Shown: positions 6,414 through 14,474, numbered from the stretch's first letter. The stretch is DNA of 18,032 bases from CAYOVG01 sp964407285 (GCA_964407285.1 CAYOVG010000118.1:1-18032); one strand, 5' to 3'. A program made the numbers and translations. The notes: generated from the letters alone by a model not told the origin.

Positions 6414-8879
6414 TCATCTTTTCACCATTGAGGTCTCGTGCTTGTCGGCATCGAGAACAGCACGCACCTTGCCGAGCAAGTCACTGCTCGAATAGGGTTT
6501 GGCGATGAAATCCACGGAACCGATGTCCATTATCTCACTGGGCAATTTTTCGGCGGAATAGCCGCTTGCCACGATCACATTCAGACGGGGATTGATTGTC
6601 CGGAGTTCCTCCAGGCATTTCTTGCCTCCCATTCCCGGCATTATCATGTCGAGGATCACGAGGTCGATCCTGTCCGGATCGCGAGCATACGTCTCCAGCG
6701 CCCGTTCTCCGTCGGACGCGGTGAGAACGGTATAGCCGTAATAGGTCAACAGTTCTCGTCCGAAAGCTCTGATGCCATCCTCATCGTCGACCAGAAGAAT
6801 CGTCTCTCTGCCCCGGCTGATTTCGTTTTCGGCCGTCGCCGCGGGGACCTGCGGAACAGTCGCAACGGCCGGCAGATATACGCTGAAGGATGTGCCCCTG
6901 CCCGTCTCGCTGCAGCACGCTATCATGCCGGAGTGGTTCTTGATGATGCCGTAGACCATGGCGAGACCCAGCCCCGTGCCCTTTCCCGTCTCCTTGGTAG
7001 TGAAGAAGGGTTCGAAGATGCGGTCCCGGACCGTCCTGTCCATCCCATGGCCGGTGTCCGAGATCTTCAGGTGCACATAATCTCCGGGAGTTACGCTCGG
7101 GTTGGATTGACAGAACTTCTCGTCCAGCGTCACATTACTCGTGGCGATCGTGAGTATGCCCCCTTCGGGCATGGCGTCCCTGGCGTTGATGGACAGGTTC
7201 ATTATAACCTGCTCGATCTGGAGGGTGTCGGCATGAATGGTATGCAGGTCCTCCGCCAGGCGCAGTTCAATCCGGACCATCTTGGGGATGGTTCTCTGGA
7301 GTATCCCATGGACCTGCATCACTTCGGCATTGAGGTTCACCGGTCGAAGCTTGCTGATGCTCTTGCTGCTGAAGACGAGGAGTTGCCGGGTGAGTTCGCC
7401 CGCCCGGCGGGCGAAGTTCTCGATGGCTTTCAGGCGTTCGTAGTCCTCGGAGAGCGGGTCGCGCTTGAGAAGGATCAATTCGATATATCCGAGGATCCCC
7501 TGCAGGAGATTGTTGAAATCATGGGCCACGCCTCCCGCCAGAGTTCCGACGGCCTCCATCTTCTGAGCGTGCAGCAGTTGCGCCTGAAGCGCTTTCTTCT
7601 CCTGTTCCGCCTCATAAGCCTCTGTGACATCGCGGATACATTCAATCGCCCCGTACAACTCACCCTGATCGTCATACAACGCGGTGGCCGTTGCCGACAG
7701 CAGACGGTCGGGACCTTTCGCCGTACTGCACCATGTGTTTCCGCTGATGATGTTTCCCTCCCGGCGCAGCACCATGTACCGGCTCCTGTACTCCTCATTG
7801 GCGGGAGCTTCCTCGACATCGTCGAAAACCATGTTGATGAGAACGGGATTCTTCCGTCCGTAAAAGGGCAGCGCATATTCCATATCCCCTTTTCCGATCA
7901 TGTCCCGGCGGGGATAGCCCGTCATTTCCTCCATGGCTTTGTTCCAGAGAACCACTCGCTTTTCTTTGTCGAGGACGAGGGTGGCGTCGGGAAGAAAGTC
8001 GATGATGGCCTCGAGTTGCCGGGCGTTGTCCTCGAGTTCCCGTATGTGGCTCTCGAGCCTGCGGCGAAGGGCTTCGAACGCGGCGGCAAGAGTCCGGGTT
8101 TCCCCCCGGCCTTCTACCCTTATTTCTTCCGTCAGGTCTCCTTCCAGCATTTTTTTGCTGGCCTGGGTAAGGTGATTAAGCGGCTTGATAACGACCCCGA
8201 GCAGGGAGTCGATAATCACGAAGGCGATCAGAACGCTCGCGGCTCCGACCAGGATGTTGAAGAGGAGCGTCTGGCGTGAATGCTGCATTATCTCATCGAA
8301 TGGCGCCTGGTATTCATAGACGAGCCCTCCTATCCTCTGAGAGTTGATCTCACTGTATATGGGCAGGATATCCGTTATGCGAAACCCTTCGGATGCCTTT
8401 CCGCTCCAGGCGGGCAACGGCAGGGACTTGCCGAACTCGCTTTCCCTGATCGTGTGGAGATGTGAGGAGGCGGCAAAGTTGCGTTGCGGATCTTGTATTA
8501 CTCCGTTCTCGATCCTCAGAAGCTCCTCACCTTGGAGCGACACGACGGAAAGAACATGAGCGAAGGCCGGCTGGAGGTTCCTCAGGTAGTTCGCGTAGGA
8601 GAGCTGAACGTCCTCCTTAACGAAAGCGGCCTCCTCGGACAGTCCGAGCTTGAGATTCATGAGGTACACATGCAGGGAGGGAAGATTGGACAGAAAAACA
8701 AGATCCATTCGCCTTTGAACGATGTGATCGTCCAATCTCTTTTCATCGTTGTTCCTGGCCATCATGTAGTTGAAGAAAACGGAGACAATGCTTCCCACCA
8801 GCAGTATGGGAATGATCCAGGCCAGGATGAGGGGTTTGAGACCTCGTTTCATTCGGTTATCGGCGCCGAATCTGCTCAA
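6414..8879 (-). CDS. Membrane hybrid sensor histidine kinase (sensor-HAMP-PAS-HisKA-HATPase-REC)
   Basis: This 821-residue inner-membrane kinase has a transmembrane helix at about 13-38, a periplasmic sensing domain at about 40-203, a second helix at about 204-230 and a HAMP domain at 228-283. A PAS domain follows (285-420; FLPDATLVLDKEKRVVLWNKA), then a HisKA domain with phosphoacceptor H453 in VAHDFNNLL. The ATPase has N box MNLSINARDAM (560-570), DTGHGM (608-613) and GKGTGLGLA (632-640). The C-terminal receiver has acidic pocket D698/D699, phosphoacceptor D744 in LDMIMPG and K794. There is no DNA-binding output domain, so the next relay partner is elsewhere. The TTG start at 8879 is chosen because a near-perfect AAGGAGGT site lies 5 bp upstream; the ATG at 8852 has none. 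It overlaps the preceding gene by 23 bp, implying translational coupling to the substrate-binding protein. Confidence 0.94.
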   Translation of the reverse strand: MSRFGADNRMKRGLKPLILAWIIPILLVGSIVSVFFNYMMARNNDEKRLDDHIVQRRMDLVFLSNLPSLHVYLMNLKLGLSEEAAFVKEDVQLSYANYLRNLQPAFAHVLSVVSLQGEELLRIENGVIQDPQRNFAASSHLHTIRESEFGKSLPLPAWSGKASEGFRITDILPIYSEINSQRIGGLVYEYQAPFDEIMQHSRQTLLFNILVGAASVLIAFVIIDSLLGVVIKPLNHLTQASKKMLEGDLTEEIRVEGRGETRTLAAAFEALRRRLESHIRELEDNARQLEAIIDFLPDATLVLDKEKRVVLWNKAMEEMTGYPRRDMIGKGDMEYALPFYGRKNPVLINMVFDDVEEAPANEEYRSRYMVLRREGNIISGNTWCSTAKGPDRLLSATATALYDDQGELYGAIECIRDVTEAYEAEQEKKALQAQLLHAQKMEAVGTLAGGVAHDFNNLLQGILGYIELILLKRDPLSEDYERLKAIENFARRAGELTRQLLVFSSKSISKLRPVNLNAEVMQVHGILQRTIPKMVRIELRLAEDLHTIHADTLQIEQVIMNLSINARDAMPEGGILTIATSNVTLDEKFCQSNPSVTPGDYVHLKISDTGHGMDRTVRDRIFEPFFTTKETGKGTGLGLAMVYGIIKNHSGMIACCSETGRGTSFSVYLPAVATVPQVPAATAENEISRGRETILLVDDEDGIRAFGRELLTYYGYTVLTASDGERALETYARDPDRIDLVILDMIMPGMGGKKCLEELRTINPRLNVIVASGYSAEKLPSEIMDIGSVDFIAKPYSSSDLLGKVRAVLDADKHETSMVKR

Positions 8880-10527
8880 TGTCGACCTCCTTCAAGTTTA
8901 GAAGATACCCGCTGGACGAGAAGGAACTGCCGGCGACCCTTTTGCTTACGGCCAGAATGGTGGGAGCGATATAGATGGGCATCATATAATACTGTTCGTA
9001 CAAGTATTTCTCCAGTTGCATAAGTGATTGCTCGCCTTTTTCCATATCTCGATGCCTCATGGCATTGAAGAACAGAAAATCGACGTGCGGGTCGGGCAAT
9101 ATCCACCGGTAACCGCCATCGACGGCAAAGGCTTCTCCGAAGTGGGTGGCCACGGAATTGGTGTAGAGGCCCGTATTGACGATGTTCAGGTCCCATGTTT
9201 CCGCTTCCATGGGATTTGCCGGGCCACGCCCGTACTTCATGACATGCCGGTACCAGTCGTAGCGGGTGAGATACTCCTGAAAATGGACCCGGACTCCTCC
9301 TTCTTCCAGCATTCCCGCAATGGCGTGAGCAAGCTTCTTCTCGCTGGTGAAATACCCAATGGTGAGCACAAGAGGGCGGTCGGCGTTGAAGCCCGCGTTT
9401 TCGAGCAATGTCCGCGCTTCCCTCGGCTGGTAGGGATATGGCTGCAGTTGTTCTCCGGGAGTGGAGAGGGGAAAAATGAAGGCCGTCATGAGCGCCCTTC
9501 CCCTGGCGACGTATTTGAAGAGCGTCCGGCGGTCGATGAGGAGATTGAGCGCCTTGCGCACCTGGATATCGCGCAGAGGGCTATCCGGCTTTCTCATGTT
9601 GAAAAGCGTGGTATAATTGCTGATGGGATGTTTGACGACCGTAGATATCATATTCGATTGCGACATCAGGGGGAGCATGGAGGGGCTGACCGCATCGAAG
9701 ATGTCGGCACAGCCCATTTTCATGAGCCGATGGGCGGCCGGACTGCTGCATTTCAGGGGACTGAGCATTATGATAGTGGGTATTCGGGGGAAACCCGGCT
9801 GCCAGTAGGACGGATTTCGCTCGAGAACAGTCGTTGCTCCTTCTTCCAGTACCTGTTTCAACTGGTAGGGTCCGGTGCCCCACGGTCCCGGCTGTGAAAT
9901 ATTGGCCTGATTGCCGGGCGGATAGACTCCCCTGCCGTGCTTGAAATACGCCGGGGAATACATGTAGAAGGATCGAAGGTAAACGGACATCAGTCCGATG
10001 GGGCCGTCATCCTTGAACCATATTCTGACCTGGTCCGGTGATAGCGCCTCGATGGTTCGGATTCCCATGCGAAGATCTATCGTCAGGTAAGGATCCGCAC
10101 TGGCCTGGTAGGCTTTCCAGTTCATGATGACGCTGTCGGCATTGAAAGGGGTCCCGTCCTGAAAGAAGACTCCCTGCCTGAGCTTCAGGTCCATGTGGGT
10201 TTCGTTCACTCGCCAGGATTCGGCCAGGCAAGGAATGAACCGGTTATCGTTATCGACATAGATGAGAGGTTCCGCCACATGGTTTCCGATAACCCACGGC
10301 ATGGCCACATGGCAGATGACCCGAAGCGTCCGCTGCTCGGTTTCCGGAAACATGCACTGCGGCGCCGTCTCCGACGAGGCGAAGGAGCAAGCAGGGACAA
10401 CCATGGAAATGAAGCACCAGCACAGCCCCATGGCGACAAAGAGGAGAACCGGGAAGCGGAAACACTTCTCGCAGGAAGGTCCATATGAATGTGCATTTAG
10501 AGCTTCAGTTGATCCTGGTGTCAACAC
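8857..10527 (-). CDS. Family-5 extracytoplasmic solute-binding protein (peptide/nickel type), no permease nearby
   Basis: This 556-residue protein is of the SBP_bac_5 (DppA/OppA/NikA-like) family. An N-terminal hydrophobic export segment at about 24-46 (FPVLLFVAMGL onward) ends in VPAC, a possible but non-ideal lipobox at C47. The family core is clear: AEPLIYVDNDNRFIPCLAESW, then LRQGVFFQDGTPFNADSVIMNW at about 116-137, WGTGPYQLK, and ILVRKAL-like spacing in DIQVRKALNLLIDR. The start is GTG at 10527 with an AGGAG site at 10534-10538. Family members usually deliver ligand to an ABC importer, but no permease or ATPase gene is adjacent. The next gene, overlapping by 23 bp, is a hybrid histidine kinase, so a periplasmic ligand-sensing partner role is inferred. 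The ligand cannot be told from sequence. The many Cys residues in the signal region are unusual. Confidence 0.9.
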   Translation of the reverse strand: MLTPGSTEALNAHSYGPSCEKCFRFPVLLFVAMGLCWCFISMVVPACSFASSETAPQCMFPETEQRTLRVICHVAMPWVIGNHVAEPLIYVDNDNRFIPCLAESWRVNETHMDLKLRQGVFFQDGTPFNADSVIMNWKAYQASADPYLTIDLRMGIRTIEALSPDQVRIWFKDDGPIGLMSVYLRSFYMYSPAYFKHGRGVYPPGNQANISQPGPWGTGPYQLKQVLEEGATTVLERNPSYWQPGFPRIPTIIMLSPLKCSSPAAHRLMKMGCADIFDAVSPSMLPLMSQSNMISTVVKHPISNYTTLFNMRKPDSPLRDIQVRKALNLLIDRRTLFKYVARGRALMTAFIFPLSTPGEQLQPYPYQPREARTLLENAGFNADRPLVLTIGYFTSEKKLAHAIAGMLEEGGVRVHFQEYLTRYDWYRHVMKYGRGPANPMEAETWDLNIVNTGLYTNSVATHFGEAFAVDGGYRWILPDPHVDFLFFNAMRHRDMEKGEQSLMQLEKYLYEQYYMMPIYIAPTILAVSKRVAGSSFSSSGYLLNLKEVDIEQIRRR

Positions 10528-10830
10528 AACCTGCTCCTGTCCTAAAAATCCGGGAGAACACTCCGGCGATCATTTCCTCGGGAACCGGAGCATACATCGC
10601 CGGTCCCCGAGACAATCGACGGGCGCCCCTCGGATTGAATCGGATATCAGTCCTGATTATTCGACAATAGCGTTGCAATGCATTCGGCATGCCCTTATAG
10701 TACTGGCTTTCCGAAAAAATTACCAGTCTCCCGCAGCGATTTTTCTCGATAGTGAGGGGGGGCTGGGAACCGGACGACGGCTGCTCCAATGGGCGGCATT
10801 TCCTGCAGGCATTGCAGAGACGGAGGTGGT
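10528..10830. promoter_or_regulatory. Divergent intergenic region with leader hairpins before the binding-protein gene
   Basis: This 303-bp region separates the minus-strand binding-protein gene from the plus-strand PPC gene. An 11-bp stem with one mismatch (10577-10588 with 10600-10611, 11-nt loop) lies about 50-84 bp upstream of the binding-protein start. A smaller stem (10550-10566) sits closer still. Neither is followed by a T-run on the minus strand, so they look like leader structures rather than terminators. A plus-strand promoter is listed separately; I could not find an equally good minus-strand one. Confidence 0.5.
10673..10701 (+). promoter_or_regulatory. Sigma-70 promoter for the PPC/DUF296 gene
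   Basis: TTGCAA (10673-10678), an exact 17-bp spacer and TATAGT (10696-10701) form a good promoter about 130 bp upstream of the ATG at 10831. TTGCAA is its own reverse complement, so the same hexamer could also be read on the other strand, but no matching -10 is seen there. Confidence 0.65.
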
Positions 10831-11298
10831 ATGCAGTACGGAGAAGGAAGATTGGGGCGCGTGTTCGCGCTGAGGTTGGAGGATGGTGACCGCCTGCCCG
10901 ATTCGATTGAGGCTTTCGCGCGCGAACATGGGATTCGGAGCGCAATGGCCATGTATCTCGGTGGAGCTGCCGGTGGAAGCCGCATGGTGGTGGGACCGGA
11001 GGAAAACCGGGGCGATGCGGTGATTCCCATAACCTACGCTCTCAAAGGGATACAGGAGGTTTTGGCGGTGGGGACTCTTTTCCCCGATGAGGAAGGGAAT
11101 CCCGTGTTGCACCTCCATGCCGCCGCGGGGCGGGAGGGCAACGCCACTGTAGGTTGCACCAGGGCCGGCGTGGACGTGTGGCTCGTGGGCGAGGTGGTGC
11201 TCCTCGAGATCCTGGATACGGGCGGCGAACGCAGGAAAGACCCCGCAACCGGATTCCAGTTGTTGCAGTTTCCATCCGGCGCGGCGGATGAAACTTGA
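10831..11298 (+). CDS. PPC/DUF296-domain protein
   Basis: This 155-residue single-domain protein is of the PPC (plant and prokaryote conserved, DUF296) family. The fold-defining features are the N-terminal FALRLEDGDRLPDSIEAFAREHGI, the LGG turn near residue 43, and the C-terminal HLHAAAGREGNATVGCTRAG (94-113) with WLVGEVVLLEI. H94 and H96 occupy the position of the metal-binding histidines known in the family. Bacterial members form cytosolic trimers of uncertain function; in plants the domain accompanies AT-hook DNA-binding motifs, and none is present here. The start is ATG at 10831, directly behind a GGAGGTGGT ribosome site; a longer frame from 10789 lacks one. It is followed 61 bp later by a methyltransferase gene on the same strand, a possible operon. 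Confidence 0.87.
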   Translation: MQYGEGRLGRVFALRLEDGDRLPDSIEAFAREHGIRSAMAMYLGGAAGGSRMVVGPEENRGDAVIPITYALKGIQEVLAVGTLFPDEEGNPVLHLHAAAGREGNATVGCTRAGVDVWLVGEVVLLEILDTGGERRKDPATGFQLLQFPSGAADET

Positions 11299-11359
11299 AG
11301 CAATGAAAACAGACGTACTCCGATAGACAAACAGGACGTGGCGGAATCGGGAGGATGAA

Positions 11360-12352
11360 ATGGGAAAGCAACACGAAGCTGTAATGGCTGATGCAAGAGC
11401 ATTCATGAGGAGCCGTATAATACTGACGGCCGCGGAACTGGACCTTTTCACTCAGATTGACGGGAATCCTTCATCCGCGGCGGAACTGGCTCAAACCAAC
11501 GGTCTGGATCTCAGGTGCGCCACCAGGCTCCTGGATTGCCTGGTAGTCTTCGGCCTGCTCGGAAAGGAGGAGAACGGACGCTACCATACCACGGAAAACG
11601 GCGCTTTTTACTCATCCGAACATTCCGAAACCGTTCTACCGATGGTCAATCATCTGAACGATCTCTGGGATACCTGGACCCATCTCACGGAAACGGTGAG
11701 AACCGGCGAGAACCCGGAACGAAGACCGGTTACCGGCCGCGGGGACGATACTTTGAAGGATTTCATTCTCGCCATGCATGTGGTGGGGCGGGATATGGCC
11801 GGCGAGATTGCCGCCGCCTACGACCTCGGTCCCTTCCGGAAGCTGTTGGACATTGGGGGCGCGTCGGGTTCCTACACGATAGCTTTTCTCGAGAAGAACC
11901 CCGCAATGACGGCAGTGCTTTTCGACCTGGACAAGGTCATACCGCTTGCCGAGGCACGATTGAAGGATGAGGGACTGCTGGATCGGGTCACCCTGGCTGC
12001 CGGGGATTTTCACGAGGACGACCTTCCCGCCGGGGCCGACCTCGCGCTTTTATCCGCCATCATTCACCAGAACAGCCCGCAGGAGAACGTGGATCTGTAC
12101 AAGAAGATTCACAAGGCGTTGCTCCCCGGAGGCGTTTTGCTCATAAGAGACCATATAATGGATGAAACCCGCACCGTTCCGCCCGCCGGGGCGGTCTTTG
12201 CCATAAATATGCTGGCGAACACAAAAGGCGGAGATACGTATACCTTCGCGGAAGTGAAGGATACCCTGGAAGAAGCCGGTTTTACGGATGTGAAGTGGGT
12301 GCGCAACGGCGAAAACATGGACAGTCTCGTGGAAGCCCGAAAGCCGGCTTAG
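11360..12352 (+). CDS. SAM-dependent O-methyltransferase (Methyltransf_2 type)
   Basis: This 330-residue protein has a winged-helix dimerisation domain at about 12-90 (RIILTAAELDLFTQI, RLLDCLVVFGLLGKE, RYHTTENG) followed by a Rossmann methyltransferase domain. The SAM-binding motif LLDIGGASGSY is at 162-172, the acidic motif-II residue is in VLFDLDKV near 186-193, and motif IV is in LALLSAIIHQNSP near 228-240. H236 is at the place of the general base in plant-type O-methyltransferases, and HKALLPGGVLLIRD follows. Relatives methylate small hydroxylated substrates such as hydroxyneurosporene or polyketides; the substrate here is unknown and no biosynthetic cluster surrounds it. The start is ATG at 11360 with a GGGAGGAT ribosome site. 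It is probably co-transcribed with the PPC gene. Confidence 0.88.
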   Translation: MGKQHEAVMADARAFMRSRIILTAAELDLFTQIDGNPSSAAELAQTNGLDLRCATRLLDCLVVFGLLGKEENGRYHTTENGAFYSSEHSETVLPMVNHLNDLWDTWTHLTETVRTGENPERRPVTGRGDDTLKDFILAMHVVGRDMAGEIAAAYDLGPFRKLLDIGGASGSYTIAFLEKNPAMTAVLFDLDKVIPLAEARLKDEGLLDRVTLAAGDFHEDDLPAGADLALLSAIIHQNSPQENVDLYKKIHKALLPGGVLLIRDHIMDETRTVPPAGAVFAINMLANTKGGDTYTFAEVKDTLEEAGFTDVKWVRNGENMDSLVEARKPA

Positions 12353-12358
12353 CGGTTG

Positions 12359-12385
12359 CCGTGTCTTTCGCCGCGAAAAACACGG
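12359..12385 (+). other. Hairpin after the methyltransferase gene
   Basis: CCGTGT and TTTCG pair with CGAAA and ACACGG around a CCG loop with one mismatch, 6 bp past the TAG stop. There is no T-tract on the plus strand, so it is a possible 3'-end structure rather than a proven terminator. Confidence 0.35.
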
Positions 12386-12430
12386 AAGGTGCGATCAGCA
12401 CGAAAGGAAAGCGAAAAGATTCGAAAGAGG

Positions 12431-12505
12431 AAAAAACTCGTCCCCCGGGACCTTCCTTCCGGCACGGGTTCAAAGCCGGAAGGACGCCTCCGCGTGGGGA
12501 CGAGT
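12431..12505 (-). terminator. Two-tier intrinsic terminator of the minus-strand exported-protein gene
   Basis: Read on the minus strand, a 10-bp outer stem (12496-12505 with 12436-12445) encloses a second perfect 10-bp stem (12475-12484 with 12454-12463) and an 11-nt loop. It is followed by six T (12436-12431 on that strand). It begins 18 bp after the stop codon at 12523. Confidence 0.8.
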
Positions 12506-12522
12506 CGGCGTTGCGAGGGTCC

Positions 12523-13068
12523 TTAGTACACCCATTTGCCCCTGGTGTAGCGGAATATTTCCGTCACCAGTTCGGGCGGTTCCGGCTTAAAGGGGCCCTT
12601 GACGGCCTCGTCCCGAGTTTTGCCCCGGCAGACATAATCGGTTCTTTCGTATTTTATAGTCCCCACAAAGGGAGTGGCCTTGTTGTCGGTCTTCTTGACT
12701 TCGGAATTCTTGATCTCGCCCAATTCCGTATACATTGCAACGAAGCTTCCCGCCTGATTCGGATCTTCCGTCACTTTGGCGTTCGCACTGCCGTAGGAGC
12801 CGTGCTGCGAGATCTTTTGCATCCAGCCTTTCTGGAAATCGGCAAAGCTCTGCTCCGCCTGTGCGGCATTCGCCGTTCCCGGCTGTGCTTCCGCTTTCTT
12901 CTTGGTGCTGCTTTTCTTCTCGGCATTCTTGGCGGATTTAGCCGATTTAGCGGATTTCTTCTTTGTTTCGGCATCGGCCGCTGAACTTACGCAAGGAGCG
13001 GCGGCAAGCCCAAAACAGATCATTATTGCAAAAAGGAACTTGAACGCTTTAACGAACGACACCATCAT
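12523..13068 (-). CDS. Exported lysine-rich protein of unknown function
   Basis: This 181-residue protein has no family I recognise. A signal peptide is clear: MMVSFVKAFKFLFAIMICFGLAAA core and a likely cleavage near SSAADA (about 30-33). Next comes a low-complexity segment built from KSAKSAKSAKNAEKKSSTKKK and alanine (about 36-72), which may bind acidic polymers such as peptidoglycan, teichoic-like material or DNA. The remaining 110 residues form a plausible globular domain with aromatic and charged residues (FADFQKGWMQKISQHGSY, ending RYTRGKWVY) and one cysteine. The start ATG at 13068 has an AGGAGGGG site 7 bp upstream; a frame extended to 13143 would run through the preceding terminator. 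It is flanked by intrinsic terminators on both sides, so it is transcribed alone. Confidence 0.75.
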   Translation of the reverse strand: MMVSFVKAFKFLFAIMICFGLAAAPCVSSAADAETKKKSAKSAKSAKNAEKKSSTKKKAEAQPGTANAAQAEQSFADFQKGWMQKISQHGSYGSANAKVTEDPNQAGSFVAMYTELGEIKNSEVKKTDNKATPFVGTIKYERTDYVCRGKTRDEAVKGPFKPEPPELVTEIFRYTRGKWVY

Positions 13069-13111
13069 GCTGGAACCCCTCCTGAGAGCCTTTGCTCCAT
13101 ATTCTCCGATC

Positions 13112-13166
13112 CAACAAAAACGAAGGCCACGGGGGACCTTCAACAGTACCTGAACCCGTGGCCTTC
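13112..13166 (-). terminator. Intrinsic terminator of the VWA-OmpA gene
   Basis: A 12-bp perfect stem (13155-13166 with 13122-13133) with a 21-nt loop is followed on the minus strand by GTTTTTGTT. It starts 19 bp after the stop codon at 13186 and insulates the downstream exported-protein gene. Confidence 0.8.
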
Positions 13167-13185
13167 CATGATAGTGCTTTATGAG

Positions 13186-14214
13186 TTATTGAGCAATCTT
13201 TATCTCGACTCGGCGGTTCATCGCGCGGCCCTCTTCCGTGCTGTTGTCGGCGATGGGCCGGGTCTTGCCGTAGCCGACGGTACGCATGCGTCCCGGGCTG
13301 ACTCCCTTCCTCACGAGGTAGTCGTACACGGCTCCGGCGCGCTTCTCGGACAGCGTCTGGTTGTAGGGAATGGCGCCGACGGCGTCGGTATGGCCTTCGA
13401 TCACCACGCTGATGTTCTGGTTCTGGCGAAGTTTGGCGGCGGCTTCATCCAATACCGGCGCCCATTCGGGTTTGATGACGTACTTGTTGAAGTCGAAGTG
13501 AATGCCCCTGAGGATCAAAGTCTCGCGTGCGACGGGAGCTTCAGGCGCTTCAGCGCAGAAAACGTCTTCGACGAACCTGGCCATGCCTTCCTTGATCATC
13601 GAGCAACCCTCTACGAGGATGCTGCAGTTGTTGAGCTTGTTGATCTGGCCCAGTATGGCCTTTCCTTGTTTTCTGTCGGCAAGAGAGATAACGTGGATGC
13701 AGACGTTGGGAAAGCGGCTGTAGATAGCTCTGGCCTCGGCTACCGGATCAACGCCGAAGTTGGACCATCCATCCGAAATTACGATGATCGCCGTCTTGCC
13801 GGTAAGCTGGGAAAGGACCGGCTCCAGGTCTCTGAGACCGCCTCCCATGGGGGTCAGGCGGTCGAAGATGGGCTGATCGTCCTTGATCTTCCGGATTCCT
13901 TCGGCGAATTTGGCCTTGTTGTACGGGCCGGGCGTTACGACCGGCTGGAAGGGAGCAAAGAGATACAGGCTTCCCTTATACCCCAGGTCGCAGATCAACT
14001 CGTTCAACCCGCTGAGGATCTGCTTGGCCAGGGCCATTTTGACGATCTCTCCGCACTCCTGATGGCGCATGTACATCGAGCCGGACTGATCGACGAAGAA
14101 AATGAAATTATCGATTTTCGCCACCGGTTTCGCATTTGCCGCCGTTGCTCCCATCAGCAGCGCTATAGCCAGAAATAATACTGCCACTTGTGTTCGCCTG
14201 GACTTCCCGATCAT
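13186..14214 (-). CDS. Exported VWA-OmpA fusion protein
   Basis: This is a 342-residue envelope protein. The signal peptide spans about 1-28 (RTQVAVLFLAIALLMGATAANA). A von Willebrand A domain follows at about 34-215 with an intact metal-dependent adhesion site: DQSGS at 42-46, T121 in TPMGGG and D148 in ISDGWS. A C-terminal OmpA peptidoglycan-binding domain spans about 230-342 (IHFDFNKYVIKPEW, VIEGHTDAVG, TLSEKRAGAVYDYL, GYGKTRPIADN, NRRVEIKIAQ). It probably anchors to peptidoglycan in the periplasm and presents a metal-dependent protein-binding module; it lacks an outer-membrane barrel. The start ATG at 14214 has a GAGGAGG site. The many cysteines of the VWA part (C54, C75, C172, C197, C204, C220) suggest disulfides. 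It is monocistronic, with its own promoter and terminator. Confidence 0.92.
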   Translation of the reverse strand: MIGKSRRTQVAVLFLAIALLMGATAANAKPVAKIDNFIFFVDQSGSMYMRHQECGEIVKMALAKQILSGLNELICDLGYKGSLYLFAPFQPVVTPGPYNKAKFAEGIRKIKDDQPIFDRLTPMGGGLRDLEPVLSQLTGKTAIIVISDGWSNFGVDPVAEARAIYSRFPNVCIHVISLADRKQGKAILGQINKLNNCSILVEGCSMIKEGMARFVEDVFCAEAPEAPVARETLILRGIHFDFNKYVIKPEWAPVLDEAAAKLRQNQNISVVIEGHTDAVGAIPYNQTLSEKRAGAVYDYLVRKGVSPGRMRTVGYGKTRPIADNSTEEGRAMNRRVEIKIAQ

Positions 14215-14343
14215 GTTTTCCTCCTCACTGATAAGTTTGCCTTCATGGTTCGAACACTATGGAAAGTTATAAAAACGCACGCTACCTCATCCCCCCCTAC
14301 ACAAAGCATGTATTTCGGGCCTTCTAGAGAACGCATATCCATC

Positions 14344-14372
14344 TTAGTAAGTCCTTCCGTATAAGCTGTCAA
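14344..14372 (-). promoter_or_regulatory. Promoter of the VWA-OmpA gene
   Basis: On the minus strand an exact TTGACA (14372-14367), a 17-bp spacer and TACTAA (14349-14344) lie about 130 bp upstream of the start codon, leaving a long leader. The -10 matches only 3 of 6 positions. No known riboswitch is recognised in the leader. Confidence 0.45.
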
Positions 14373-14474
14373 TGACTTTTGTATTACACCGGCAGCAAAT
14401 AGCCCCATTACTATTTATGGAATTCTGCGCTCTCTTAATGCTCCTTGAGATAGATATGCGAGGAATCCGGAAAC

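Noticed and set aside
6438..8279. 613-codon open frame on the plus strand opposite the histidine kinase
   Set aside because: It is a long shadow of a GC-rich gene: no ribosome site, no recognisable domain, and the minus strand encodes an intact multidomain kinase.
10789..10830. Longer N-terminus for the PPC protein
   Set aside because: The 14 extra codons contain the ribosome site GGAGGTGGT of the ATG at 10831 and have no site of their own.
13168..14178. 336-codon plus-strand frame over the VWA-OmpA gene
   Set aside because: Antisense shadow; the minus-strand protein has complete VWA and OmpA motifs.
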